Shown here: positions 1-11,507 of the stretch, piece by piece
Position numbering within the stretch: position 1 is the first letter of the stretch
Layout of the letters: each line of letters opens with the position of its first letter
Position numbers and translations under genes: made by a program
Notes under the pieces: model-generated
Databases searched by the model: none
What the model saw: only the letters and a program-made list of their open reading frames with translations
What the model was told of the DNA's origin: nothing
Assembly (NCBI GenBank): GCA_009739215.1
Contig: VSJF01000007.1
Span: 1,364,001 to 1,428,000, forward strand
From: Floccularia luteovirens
Taxonomy: Eukaryota; Basidiomycota; Agaricomycetes; Agaricales; Squamanitaceae
DNA length: 64,000 bases
Reading direction: 5' to 3'

Positions 1-248
1 AGCTATTCAATTTTAGAGTCTGTTGAAATATGTTGGATGTCAAAGGCCGAGAAAGGAAATATTCCACGTGTTTTTGCATTGAAAGGAAACACATTGAAAT
101 TTAAAAGGGATAAATTTCGTTTTGTAGATTATCTCAGTGTTCCGATGACCAAGGACTTCAGGATAAGAAAACTCCCATACTCTGTGCAATAAAAAAAGGC
201 ACGTTTAGCTCGAATTTCAGACCCTCTTGTTCCTAATCTTCATAGCAA
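1..248. other. upstream region of first P450, no gene seen
   Basis: AT-rich sequence with no convincing exon. It presumably contains the promoter and 5' leader of the P450 that starts at 249. An A-rich stretch (caataaaaaaagg) lies about 60 nt before the start codon, but no clear TATA box is evident. Confidence 0.4.
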
Positions 249-2237
249 ATGTCACAGGTAATTGGCATTAACTCTAGTCTCTTGTTATATGTAGCCATTG
301 CTACGTTGATATCCTACTTGTTTTTCAAAAAATCTGCGAGGGCGTTTCCCCTAGGCCCACCTGGAACTCCTATTTTTGGAATATCTAGGCAACTGCTCAG
401 GACTGAAGCTTGGAAGACATATGCAGAATGGGGTCGGCAGTATGGTTGATATGTCCCGCCGGAATCAATGAATTTATTTAACTAACGCTTTCTAACATGT
501 ATAGGCAATAAAGGGATCATCTCATTCCACATACTCGGTCGAAGAGTTATAGTGCTGAACTCTATTGAAGCTGTAACCGAGTTGTTCACCAAAAGGTCTC
601 TTGCGTACTCTGATCGTCCTCTCAGTACAATGGGGCGTATTATGGAACGAGGAAATAGCATTTTTTCCATGTACGTAGGTTACCAATCTTACTTCTAGTC
701 ATTTGATTGACCCCACCTCTTTCCATGATTTTTCAGTTCAAACAACGAGAGATTCAGAGCGTACAGGCGTCTAATGCAACAATCCTTCAACCCCACTGCA
801 ACGCAGAAATATTGGGACGTGCATGATCGGGAGTCACGGATATTGGTTGATAACCTTTCCAAAACTCCCGAACGGTTCATGAACCATATTGATAGGTTTT
901 TGTTTATTTGTTTTGGTTTTTTGGACGCTTTGTTGTATCTAATCAATAGTTTAAGGATGGCAGGTGCAGTAATCCTGAAGATTACCTATGGGTACACTGT
1001 AAAAGGTGAAAATGACCCAATGGTGAATCTCGCGAAGGAAGGCCTTAGAATTGCCTCGGTTGCTGCTACTCCTGGTTGGATAGTAGATTCGATACCTATT
1101 CGTGAGTATTCACTTTCTCTCCATCGGTATGAGGATATCAAAAGTTAACACTCTTGTTTTCAGTGAGGTTCCTCCCAGAATGGTTTCCTGGCGCAGGTTT
1201 CAAGCGACAAGCGAGACAATGGATGGCAGAGCTACATGCGAGGGAACGTATACCTCATGAATTCGTAAAACGTAACATTGTAAGTTTTTCTTTCCTTTGT
1301 TTAATTGTTGAGCAGAATATAATAGTCATAAATCCAGGCAAAGGGTACATTTATCCAGTCATACACGTCACGTCTCCTGGATCCAGAAGAAACGGACATA
1401 ACTCATCCCGAACACGAGGAGCATGTCAGGTGGTCAGCCGGTGCGCTTTACGGAGCTGGCGCAGATACGGTAAACTTGATATTTTCTTCAGTTCTTTATC
1501 ATTGATCCCATGCCAATACAGACATCTTCCATCATAGGAGGTTTTATATTTCTGATGATGCTATATCCAGTAGTGCAACATCGAGCCCAATCCGAGATAG
1601 ACCTCATTATTGCGAGGGAGAACAGGCTTCCTACTCTTTTCGACCGTCCATCGATGCCGTACCTAGAATGTGTTTTCAAAGAAGTTCTCCGTTGGATGAC
1701 TCCTGGGCCACTAGCGTCACCACGGTACACTGCAAAAGACGATATATATAAGGGTTATCTTATACCAGCTAAAGCAGCTGTATTTTCGAATCTCTGGGCT
1801 ATCACACACGATCCCTCCATTTACCCAAATCCTGATAAGTTTGACCCGGAACGATTCAACAGCCACATACCACAACGAGACCCTTCAACGATCATTTTTG
1901 GTTTTGGGCGTCGAAATTGTCCCGGACAGTATATGGCAGAATCGAATATATTCATACAAATGGCTATGATATTGGCTGTTTTGGATATAAAGAAGCCAGT
2001 AGATCAAATTGGAAGAGTCATTGAACCTGAAATTGGTTTTACGGGATACATCGTCAGGTTAGTAGTTCGTTTCCTGGATTGGTTGGGGTTTCGGTGACCG
2101 AACGGAATTCTATTGTCAGACGCGTAAAGGATTTCAAAACTAGTATTACTGTGCGGTCACCCGAAAGACTTGCAATGGTTCATCAAGATATATCTGCTAC
2201 ACACGATCCCAATGAAGATGTTGATTTGGATCTTTGA
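249..2237 (+). CDS. cytochrome P450 monooxygenase, tandem copy 1
   Basis: Haem-thiolate monooxygenase of about 500 residues, expected at the ER membrane with its reductase. What is seen: an N-terminal hydrophobic anchor (SLLLYVAIATLISYLFF), then the proline-rich hinge FPLGPPGTP. The I-helix oxygen-activation motif AGADTTSS spans an exon junction near 1470-1520. The ExxR helix is FKEVLRW, followed by a DPERF motif and the haem-binding loop FGFGRRNCPGQYMAES near 1890-1940. About eight introns of 50-70 nt are inferred (for example 445-504), all with GT-AG borders that keep the frame. The final exon begins after an intron near 2058-2124 and ends in DVDLDL-stop. It is followed head to tail by a close paralogue at 3316. 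The motif style resembles fungal O-methylsterigmatocystin-oxidoreductase-like P450s; the substrate cannot be read from sequence. All hallmark motifs are intact. Confidence 0.93.
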
Positions 2238-3315
2238 GTTTTTATATTCGTGGTACACTCCCGTGTCGTGAGGAGCAGTGGGGTGTTCTTCTTGCATTTT
2301 CATACTTTTTGGAACTATTGACTACATAAAGGTTCCAATCAACTTGTTGGGTGTATTGCTTAGCAGGTCAGAATGTAAATATAATACGAAAAGCGACTCT
2401 AATATGTGGTGAGAAGCTCTCGAAGGGTTAGAAATCACGAATAACAAACACGGAGATTTCAAAACTCCATTCCTATAGTGCACAAAACCTAAACACCACC
2501 ACTTTCAAGGGAACAAAACTGCTGGTCCAAATTTCATTTGATTCCTAATTCCCCCAGCAGAAATGCTTTGTTTGATACAAGGATCAAATCCTCCAAAGTG
2601 ATTCAATACGCTGTCGAGTCATAGGAATTTGGCCCAATGATTCCGCCATTACTATATCCGGATATTATGAAGCCTGATAAAATTAGCTCATCGCAAGCCG
2701 GAGCTCACCGATGGGATTTCTATTGCTTGGAGCTGAGCGCTGAAGGCACAAGCCTGAAATTGAGTAGCTTTGACTGTCAACCTGAGCATGCTTCCATCCA
2801 GAGAATCATCCTGTGTTCGGAAAACCATTTCTGTACTTGTCGAGGTAATCTCCTACTCGGTTAGCGGGGAGATACTATTTTCTTGTTGGTGTGGGCGGTG
2901 GTGTTGTGTACGTGCATCGTGGTCCGCCCCTTCGGTATGTATCTCACGCTAATTACAACATCTTCACTTTCCACTACCTTTATTCTTTCTTTCTCCATCA
3001 TTTCCTTTCTTCTGTGTGTTAGTTCTTCTGTCCTTTCCTGTTTCTTTTTCCCTTGCCCAACGATGCGCTAGCGAGGTGCTTGACACCTTATGTCATCCAC
3101 CTAAATTACTACGTAATGTAGTTGGCATAATATATATTTCATTTCATCTCCTTTCAGAAAACACACTATCCCTATCGAGCCATCAAGCTCAAGCCTTGTT
3201 GTATATAAATAATTATTGTAAGTAAGCATACAGAGCCTACTTATAAATAATACATCCAGAAGCCGGAACAGTGAGCATTTCGATTGTCTCTCTTATTCAA
3301 ACATTTGACCCAAAC
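2238..3315. other. P450 intergenic region, no gene seen
   Basis: About 1.1 kb between the two P450 genes. Short open frames exist (for example 2637-2864 and 3016-3225), but none has a recognisable domain or plausible splice continuation. A CT-rich stretch at about 2990-3060 probably belongs to the promoter of the second P450. The 12-mer GCTGAGCGCTGA at about 2732 recurs elsewhere in the window (see findings). Confidence 0.4.
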
Positions 3316-5320
3316 ATGTTGCAGGTCACCAACATTGCTCTTTGGCTCTACGTAGCTGTTGCTACAATATGCTATCTGTATTTCAGAAAGCCCAAGAGGA
3401 TTTATCCTCCGGGCCCACCTGGACTACCATTCATAGGTATGAGCAAGCCAATATCGATGAATGAAACTTGGAAAACGTATGCAGACTGGGGACAGAAGTA
3501 TGGTTAGTTGCAGCTCAGAAATTCTTGTATATTTAATCTCAAATTTCGTCCCGCTTTTTGGTGATAGGTGATAAGGGCATTATGTCGTTCAACGTTCTCG
3601 GTCGAAAGATTGTAGTATTGAACTCAATCGAAGCTGTGACTGAACTGTTCACAAAAAGGTCTCTTATATATTCTGATCGGCCTTTCACAACGATGGGTCG
3701 TATTATGAAACGGGAAAAGAGTATGGTATCTATGTATGTTATCACAGTCCTTATTTCTAGTGCTATCATTGACCTTTTGCTCCTTTATGAACACTACAGC
3801 TCAAATAACGAAACATTCCGCGTATATAGACGTCTACTGCAACAATCGTTCAATCCTACTGCAGTCCAAACCTATTGGAATGTGGGATTACGGGAATCAT
3901 TAATACTGGTTGATAACTTGGCAAAGGCTCCTGAGCGGTACATGGACCATGTTGACAGGTTAGCAATCTTTTCCGTTTGTCTACTTTTTATTTGGCGTGC
4001 GATCCTTACTATCTCTGAAGGATGTCGGGTGCTGTAATTTTGAAAGTCACCTATGGCTACACTGTGACAGGCGAAAATGATCATTTTATCAATCTCACGA
4101 CAGAGGGTATCAGGATTGCTGTGGTTGTTTCTCGGCCTGGTTGGGTAGTGGATTCAATACCCATTTGTACGTATCCATCCCCACTTCCTCTTATGAAGGA
4201 AACATCTTATTGAAAGCTCTATTCTTACGCCTTTTGGTTAGTGAGATTCTTACCAGAATGGTTTCCTGGTGCAGATTTCAAAAGGCAAGCAAGATTGAGG
4301 AAAGCAGACTTGGATAAGAAGGAGAGCATTCCTCATGAATGGGTCAAGCGTAACATGGTCAGTTTCCTGCCTTTATTCGCTCTATATGAGCACAATACCA
4401 CTACAGACTACCATTTAGGCAAAAGGTACATTTGTCCCATCCTTCACGTCACGACTTTTAGATCCAGAGGAAACGGATACGTCTCATCCTAAACATGAAG
4501 AACATGTCAGGTGGACAGCTAGTGCACTATTCGCAGCTGCAGCAGATACAGTATGCACAAAAGCTCTAGGAATACGGTTCATTTTATTGATCTAGTATTA
4601 ATATAGACATCCTCTGCTATTGCAGGTTTCATATTCCTAATGATGCTACATCCGGATGTTCAAAGCCGAGCTCAAAGAGAGGTGGGCACTATTGTTGCAA
4701 AAGAAAATAGACTTCCCACTCTTTCCGACCGGTCATTCATGCCTTACCTGGAGTGTGTGTTCAAAGAAGTTCTTCGTTGGATAACTCCTTCTCCACTGGC
4801 CTTACCACACTGCACGGCAAAAGATGATATATATCAGGGTTACTTCATACCAGCTAAAACAACTGTGGTCTCGAATATATGGGCCATTACACACGATTCT
4901 TCAATCTACCCAAATCCCGACGAGTTTGACCCTGAACGCTACAACAACGATAAACCACAACGGGATCCTACATCAATTGTTTTTGGCTTTGGACGTCGAA
5001 ATTGTCCTGGACAGTATATGGCTGAATCAAACATATTCATGCAAATGATGATGATATTGGCGGTGATAAATATTGAGAAACCGATTGATGAATATGGGAA
5101 AGTCATTGAACCCGAAGTTGCATTCAATGGATATCTCGTCAGGTTAGTAGTATTGGTTTCCTAAGATGAGTTATACCGGTTAAAGTAGTATCCCGTTTCC
5201 AGACATGTTAAACCTTTCAAGTGCAGTATAACTGTACGGTCGCCAGATAGGCTGGCAATGATCCAGCAAGATTTATCTGCTACCCAGGACCACAATGGCG
5301 ATGTAGATATTGAGTATTAA
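3316..5320 (+). CDS. cytochrome P450 monooxygenase, tandem copy 2
   Basis: Paralogue of the gene at 249 with the same exon structure, same length class and high similarity in every exon, so it arose by tandem duplication. The in-frame ATG at 3316 gives the anchor (NIALWLYVAVATICYLYF) and the hinge YPPGPPGLP. ExxR is FKEVLRW, then DPERY, and the haem loop FGFGRRNCPGQYMAES is near 4982-5030. The last intron is 5143-5202 and the protein ends in DVDIEY-stop. Oddity: the I-helix motif reads AAADTTSS where copy 1 has AGADTTSS, so the usual glycine is alanine. All other hallmarks are intact and no frameshift was found, so it is probably functional with altered active-site geometry. It acts as an ER-bound monooxygenase; substrate unknown. 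Confidence 0.92.
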
Positions 5321-6030
5321 ACTTTAAAGTTTTTTGGAATGTATGATAGGCGACGGCAGATGTTAGAGCTGTGCCTAGTGACATCAATACCGTGCACGTC
5401 ATGATGCAAAAAGAAACCTCTTTATCTGTTCATAATCTGCAAGAATACTTTATAGTTCCTTATTTCTCTTCTTTCCCCTCATATAAGTAGCGGTAGGCTC
5501 TGCCATGCCCAAAGGATGGCTTATAACTCCATAGAAACTTCGCAACGAGTGACTACTTTAAGTAAAAGAAGGCATAACGACAAATCGCAAGCGACAGGCA
5601 TGTCCGCCAATCTTAGCACTTGGTTGTCGAGACTTGGCACCCAGCCTCCACTGTTCGACATATTGTACCACGTGCTGGAACGATGGATATTGATGTCGAG
5701 TCGACGGAATTGATGTGTTGATGGGACTGATGGGACCGATGGGACTCGGAGGGTTCGCGGGGTTGCCGAGCATGAGCAGATTAACATAAATCCACCCGTA
5801 TCCTTGTACTTGAACCAACCGAGGAATGGAGCACGCCAAATGATGAGGTGGGGATAGTACGAGGATGGTAACTTTTTGATGAATGTTCCTGTTTAGGTGC
5901 ATATATACCACTTGAAATGAAGACATCTCATTTCACGATGTCACTCTCATCACATCAAGCACAACTCCAGTCTCAACAGCACTAATAATACGGGACTCAA
6001 TAGGAAAGGTACAATCTATCCCATGCATTG
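5321..6030. other. intergenic region between P450 copy 2 and GFA gene
   Basis: About 0.7 kb. Open frames on the minus strand (5558-5926 and 5521-5787) show no domain, and their repetitive SPIGPISPI segment comes from the short tandem repeat at 5717-5746. Much of this stretch probably serves as 3' flanks of two convergent genes. Confidence 0.35.
5717..5746. repeat. short 9-bp tandem repeat
   Basis: Three near-perfect copies of a 9-base unit of the form GATGGGACY. Non-coding as far as can be judged. Confidence 0.6.
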
Positions 6031-6628
6031 TTACCATCTAAATGACGCCCATCTCCATGGTGCAAGATTATAACCAAGTACCCAGTTAACTCGCTGCTTT
6101 GCCCATAATTCCAGCTTCGGGACTACATAAATGAAAATAGTCAATTTCGAGAAGGAAAGTACAAAATGGTCAACCAACCCCAATCAATAGCGTCATCCAT
6201 TGTACCGGAAGATACCATTGTAATCTTGCCTTGCATACTTGATGCAGAGAGGAAGAGATTTGCACCACAGCCATTGCAAAAGTAACGATCAATTGGAGAT
6301 CCCGAACCAGTTGCAGTATCATGGTATCTTGTCAGACTGTCGTGACCTTCTGTCAAGTAGACGTCCTGTGAGAGTGCAGGTCAGAAGTCGAACAACGACG
6401 CAAATCGCAGTGATCGATCAAACAAAAGAAAGGCACCTCGCGTTTGAAGAAGATATTTGCCATGAATGCGGATCCTGTTGCCTTTCTACAGTTTACGCAA
6501 TGGCATACTGGAAACGAGACGGGATCTCCCTTGACCACATAGCGCACTCGTTGACATAGACAAGATCCATGTATCACATCTTTCGCATCAAGAGGTGGTT
6601 CTCCTTGAGACGAAAAGATGGAGGCCAT
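6031..6628 (-). CDS. GFA/CENP-V family zinc protein (glutathione-dependent formaldehyde-activating enzyme-like)
   Basis: Small cytosolic zinc-binding protein of the GFA fold. Seen: HGSCLCQRVRY (first Cys pair, CxC), then CHCVNCRKATGSAF (second cluster) near 6480-6550, and FCNGCGANLF (third CxxC) near 6255-6285, in the family order. A short intron separates FFKRE from LTEGHD near 6355-6440. A second intron after DDAIDW leads to a last exon encoding PKLELWAKQR, the usual family C-terminus, with the stop at 6031. The chosen start is the ATG at 6628 (MASIFSS), just before the domain. An in-frame ATG at 6763 would add 45 unconserved residues. GFA proteins often act on glutathione conjugates, but most fungal members have no assigned substrate. 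Confidence 0.8.
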
Positions 6629-8200
6629 AGGCTGAGGGTTACGGGTGGAATCAATTTTATTTTCTATGGTGGTATCTTCGATGGTAACACAATCACCCAG
6701 TTTCTGGGAAATGCACCGTTGCGACGCCAGTTGTTCTGCACCAATGCTGAGGATGGAAAGCATTGTAGAAGTAGGTGAAGTATCAAGCTTCAGTTGGTCC
6801 ACATTTAATACGAACCTTTATCAGTGAATTTCACAAACCAGTGCGGGCATTGACGTTCACCGAGGCAGCTAACTCGTAGAGCTCCATTCACCTGAAAAAT
6901 GATACGCAGTGAACGGGTTACTCTGGGTGATATTATAAACTCATATACGCTGGGTAGTCTTAGTTAGACATACATTCCGCAGGAGGGCTATTGCTTTATG
7001 TGGTGCTGGTGACGAATAAGGACGCGACACCGCCGAGACTAAACTTGGCGCACCAGAAAATGCAGCAACACAAAAAAATACAAGTTATATTCCTTGTAAG
7101 TACATGCATATAAAAACTTTTTGTCTTTTTGCCTTTCCAACATTGGTATGTTAACAAACAAGAGCTTCTTATTATGTCGGCACATAACAGTGCGCCCGGG
7201 AGGTCAGCTGGCTTTGTCCAACAATTGGAATTGTTTAAGCAACAAAACCAACACCACAAAAATGCAGCTAAGAAAAAACCATTTTTTAAAATGAAAATGA
7301 ACACATGATCGGGCTTGGATTAGACCATTTTCTGCAACTTGCAAGGCATAAAAGCGCCACCCCTGATTTTGCTTCCGCATGGCGTTCTCACTGTTACCAT
7401 GAACAAGTCATGAACAACAATAAAGTTCCTCATCCACCCCGGTATATTTTTATTATTATGCAAGACTACTGTGAGTGTTACCGTCACCAGCTACGAATCC
7501 CGAGTAATCGAAGTTGTGAAGCAGGATATGCACCGAGACGGACGATCAGACCAGGGTTCACACAATACCCGTGTAATCTCCAACTTATTGAAAGCAGATA
7601 TCTGCTTGTAACTTGAATATAGCGTAATCGGTGTTGTACATCTGATGCCCCGTTTTAGGCATTCTGAGACCGCGAAACACCAGATGCGATACAATGACGG
7701 GATCACTAGTGTGGCAATTCTACTTTGATGCGTTGCGCCCTGAGTCAAAAGCTGGCCATGGGGTGAGCATGTACAACTCGAGGGAGCAGGGTTACGGCGG
7801 GCATATTTTGACCGAGTCATTTTTACAGGTGCGGTGGTGCGGTGCGTAATAAGGCATGTGTGTATTGTCATGTGACAAATTGTCCAGCTAAAGATCCCAC
7901 AGAGAGTAGTCCAGATGGAGAAGAGCCATAAAGAGTTGGATCAGACAATGCGAAACGTTGATATCGATGCTAATAGAAGAGCTAACAGACATGTGAAGAT
8001 ATCAAAACAATCAGTATAACCTGGTGATGTTAATAAGTAAGTCACACAGCCACTCTGACTACTTTTGTGATCGGACTGGGTCACGTGTTCGTGATGCACG
8101 GAAGTGTTGTTCCAAGGGAGGCAGCGCTTTTGTTCTTCCGCTGCTTTATCAACCCTCTCCTTTCACGTTCTCCTCTTCCCCACTTCTTCTACCATCACCA
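6629..8200. other. divergent intergenic region, no gene seen
   Basis: About 1.5 kb between the minus-strand GFA gene and the plus-strand proline-rich gene. Open frames at 6996-7304 (minus), 7305-7616 (plus) and 7491-7871 (minus) lack recognisable domains and start-codon context. It most likely contains both promoters; a CT-rich tract precedes the ATG at 8201. Confidence 0.35.
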
Positions 8201-9114
8201 ATGGGGTCCCTCCGACGTACAGAGTCCTACCTTGTCTTGCCTGTTCTGCTTCCATCCCCGCCAACACATGACACCACCCCATCTACAGTTCCATACCAGC
8301 GCTCACTCCAATTCTATAAAGACCAGCGCCAGCGTCGCAAAAGCATTCTGAACCGCACGGCAACGGAACCTATTACTATTCGCACTCGTCTGGAGATAGC
8401 CCATTCCCAACCTACCCGAGCTCACAACCCTCAACAGCGACAACCCTCGCTGAAAAACCCTACACGATCATCTCGTCGCATAACTGCGCAAGCACAAGCG
8501 CAGCAACTATCCCAGAAACAGGTTTCATTACCCACCGACCTACCTAAATCACCGGTATCCACTCTAGTCCCGGCTCCACCATCATCATCTCCTACAGTTT
8601 GTCATGCATCCACTTCATCGGCTCCCTTTCCACCGCGCTGGAGACCATCTTCACCACTAGCACCGCCACGTAACACCCCTTTGTACTCTTTCTTGTCCTC
8701 TCCTACTCACCACCCAAAATTTTCGTGTCCCGCACCCCCTCCGGTGCGTCCGCGGGCACGGGTCCGAGGCGAGCCTGACTTGTACCGAACTGCGTTGCTC
8801 ACTCGTATGAAGGAAAGTCCTGATGGGCAACGTATCTTGCGTATGGGTGCTCGTCTGGCTGTAGAAGTGATGAGTGCGACGTTAGAACTCGAGCGTCTCA
8901 TTGGGGAAAGAGGTAGGCTCAATGGGTGATACGGATATGGACAGGGATACAGGAATGGAGTATGCCTGAGAAGCAGACTAAGCTAAAGAGAGAGGCGGCT
9001 GTTTTGGATGTGGAAATGACGGATGCTTCCGTGAGCTCCAATCCAACCTTAAGCAGCTCTTGGATCGTGGTGGGTGGAGATGATTGGGAGATGGTTGACT
9101 CAACGGCACGTTAA
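8201..9114 (+). CDS. proline/serine-rich hypothetical protein, apparent frame break near 8926
   Basis: Not assigned to a functional family. The start is the ATG at 8201, with strong context (accatcaccATGG). Residues 1-190 are low-complexity, rich in Pro, Ser and Arg, and probably disordered. From about residue 190 a better-ordered block appears (DLYRTALLTRMKESPDGQ, then RLAVEVMSATLELE). The first frame stops at 8929, but the next frame continues with VEMTDASVSS and a tryptophan/acid-rich tail, GGDDWEMVDSTAR, to the stop at 9114. That ending style is one I associate with conserved Agaricomycete hypothetical proteins. The two parts can be joined by an unusually short 32-nt intron (8913-8944) or by single-base insertions near 8925 and 8966. 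Function unknown. Confidence 0.6.
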
Positions 9115-11507
9115 CATCATATCGTTCAACCTAGTTCTTTCGTTCGATTACTACCTATTCGACATGTATTATTGTTGTTGTGGACCTTTTGGCTTCTGTA
9201 CATATGTATATCTATTGCATTTACCCCACATGTTGTATGCATCACTCACCCTTATACTTACAACCTGTTGTAAAATTAACTTTCTGTAACGGGTTGCTAG
9301 GGTTGATACTTATTTAAAACTATATCATACTTGCATAATATCTTCATGATCACAATCAAGAACATGATATTTTCCTAGCGTGTAAAGAAGTTCAAACGTT
9401 CATACGTCGATCATAGATGACTGAAATTATGTGTCAAACCCCAAAGACCATGTTTCATGGCAATCCCTGGAACAATGTTTGAGAAAATTGATGACACTGA
9501 TGGAACAAATCTATCGAGTTATTACTCACACTAAGCTGTATAGTTCGCATATCTATATCAATCCGGTGATGCTCGTAGTCCCTTAGTAACTGGTTACTAA
9601 CGTGTACTAGAAAGTAACGGAGTTTACATTTTAAGGCAAGTGAGACGCTACATTAGTGATATCGTGCATAAATACCAAGCGCCGCCAACCTTAGACAAGT
9701 CTTTGGAGATGGGGGAAAGTGAAAACAAACTACTTACTTACATGCGACAAAACTTTTGTTCCGTGGATTGTTCCGTGAGATGTTGATGGCGTATGTGCTT
9801 GGTTGCCCACAAACCTCCTGTCTGCTGGAGGCACAGTTTCATAAGTACAGAGTCCAGAACGTTTTTGACAAAGGAAAAGAAAAAATCTTGTCTGTCTGAG
9901 CTTCGTATCTGAGCGGCGTGTAACCCAAGGACTCCAAGACTATCACTTTGACCAAAACCATAACTGTCGGTCTATCTGCTACGCAAGATTGACTCACTTT
10001 GAATGAAATACGAATGGACTTATGGGATTCGAGGAGCACTTTCTCCGCTTAGGGTAATGTTCAAGTTACAAAGTTCGGCATTTGGCATTACAATGAGAAC
10101 TACGGGAATTCAGTGTGAGCAGTAACCGAGGGTTGGGAGAAGGAGAAGACACGGACCTCGAAAGTCAGAATGGATCTGATCCAGGAAGAGCTGTCATTAA
10201 TTTGATTGTGGCTGAGGTATCCGAGGATGCAGCGGGCCTGGACACCTTACAGAGGTGTTACCTGGTGTGAGCCTATAACGTGCGAACTCATTTGGAAGCA
10301 GAGAATCAGGAGCAGAGAATCAGCAGGCCCCCTGCAGCTGATCATTGAAATGGACAGGGAAAGCCTCATGCCCCGCGATTTGAACGGGCCAGTCAATGTT
10401 GCCAGCTAAAGAAGTACACGTATGACTGTGCATTGATGTAAGGATGTTCTCGAGTTCTGGAATTGACTCTCCTGGGTTAATACTAATTGAGAAACTTTCA
10501 GCTTCCCGCCGAGTCCTAGAAGTCACAAGGTTAGGAATTCGGGAAGGCTGGCTGCCTCTCGAGATTATAATCAGACTTAACAGTAAGGTCAACGTTGAAC
10601 GAGCAAGGAGCAGTTGGCTAGGTCAAACGCTTGGAAGCAAATTTTGCTGTGGGGTCCGTTGGATGCCGGTTTGGCGGTGTAGTCTTCTGTCTTCTCCGTC
10701 GTCATCGGCGTTGCGATTATTCCACCAGCCAAATCTAAAGTTGAACGTTGAACGCCCATAAATTTTTGCAATCTGATATCTGATAAGGAATGGAACTGGA
10801 ATAGAAGACATCAAGGTCCAATGATGTATTTCAGGTATGTATGCCTCAGCGCTCAGCGCCAGCTCCGGTCCGTTGAACGTTTGTTGATCCGCTTCTTTAT
10901 TTGGGTAGCTCGATATCTAAGCACCATGCATGATACTCACGCAATAATTGAAGATTTCATGTGGCGTGTTAATAATAATCCACCGACACATTTCCAATAT
11001 ATACCTCCCGTACATAAGTACATAACTTTTATAACGCAGAACCACTACATGACTGCCAGCAAAGAGCCCTAGTCAAATTGTGTCGTGTTTGGTGACGTAT
11101 GCTTTTATGGGGTCTAACAGGGTAAACTCATTAATTTTAATCTCAGTACACCACCACGGTCCTTCTGGAAATTCAGATATACTTCTGCTTACATGTATCT
11201 CCCTGTATCTCCCACTGTCTGTTCTGTAATATTTGGTATGAGTTATTTTATCAATTCCCCTTTGGATATATTTACAACTGTTATCGACATTTGCATGTAT
11301 ATATAAGCCCGCCTGACATTTGTGACTCAACCCCATTCAATCCCGAGAGATTACTATCTATCTAACGGTGAGTGTACTTATCGATGTTTGTGCGGTGAGG
11401 TGTTCATTTTATAAAAGTGACTTGATCCAGGATAATTGTCAATTTCGACAAAGTACTCTCACCCTTTGATCAACAGCCAAACGACATATACCGTCAACGG
11501 CTTGGAT
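9115..11507. other. 2.4-kb gene-poor stretch
   Basis: No exon series could be supported on either strand. Frames at 9839-10039, 10206-10409, 10320-10592 (minus) and 10444-10761 show no domain. An inverted copy of the GCTGAGCGCTGA 12-mer lies at about 10845, suggesting old repeat debris. The last few hundred bases should hold the promoter and 5' leader of the MFS gene starting at 11508. Confidence 0.4.
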
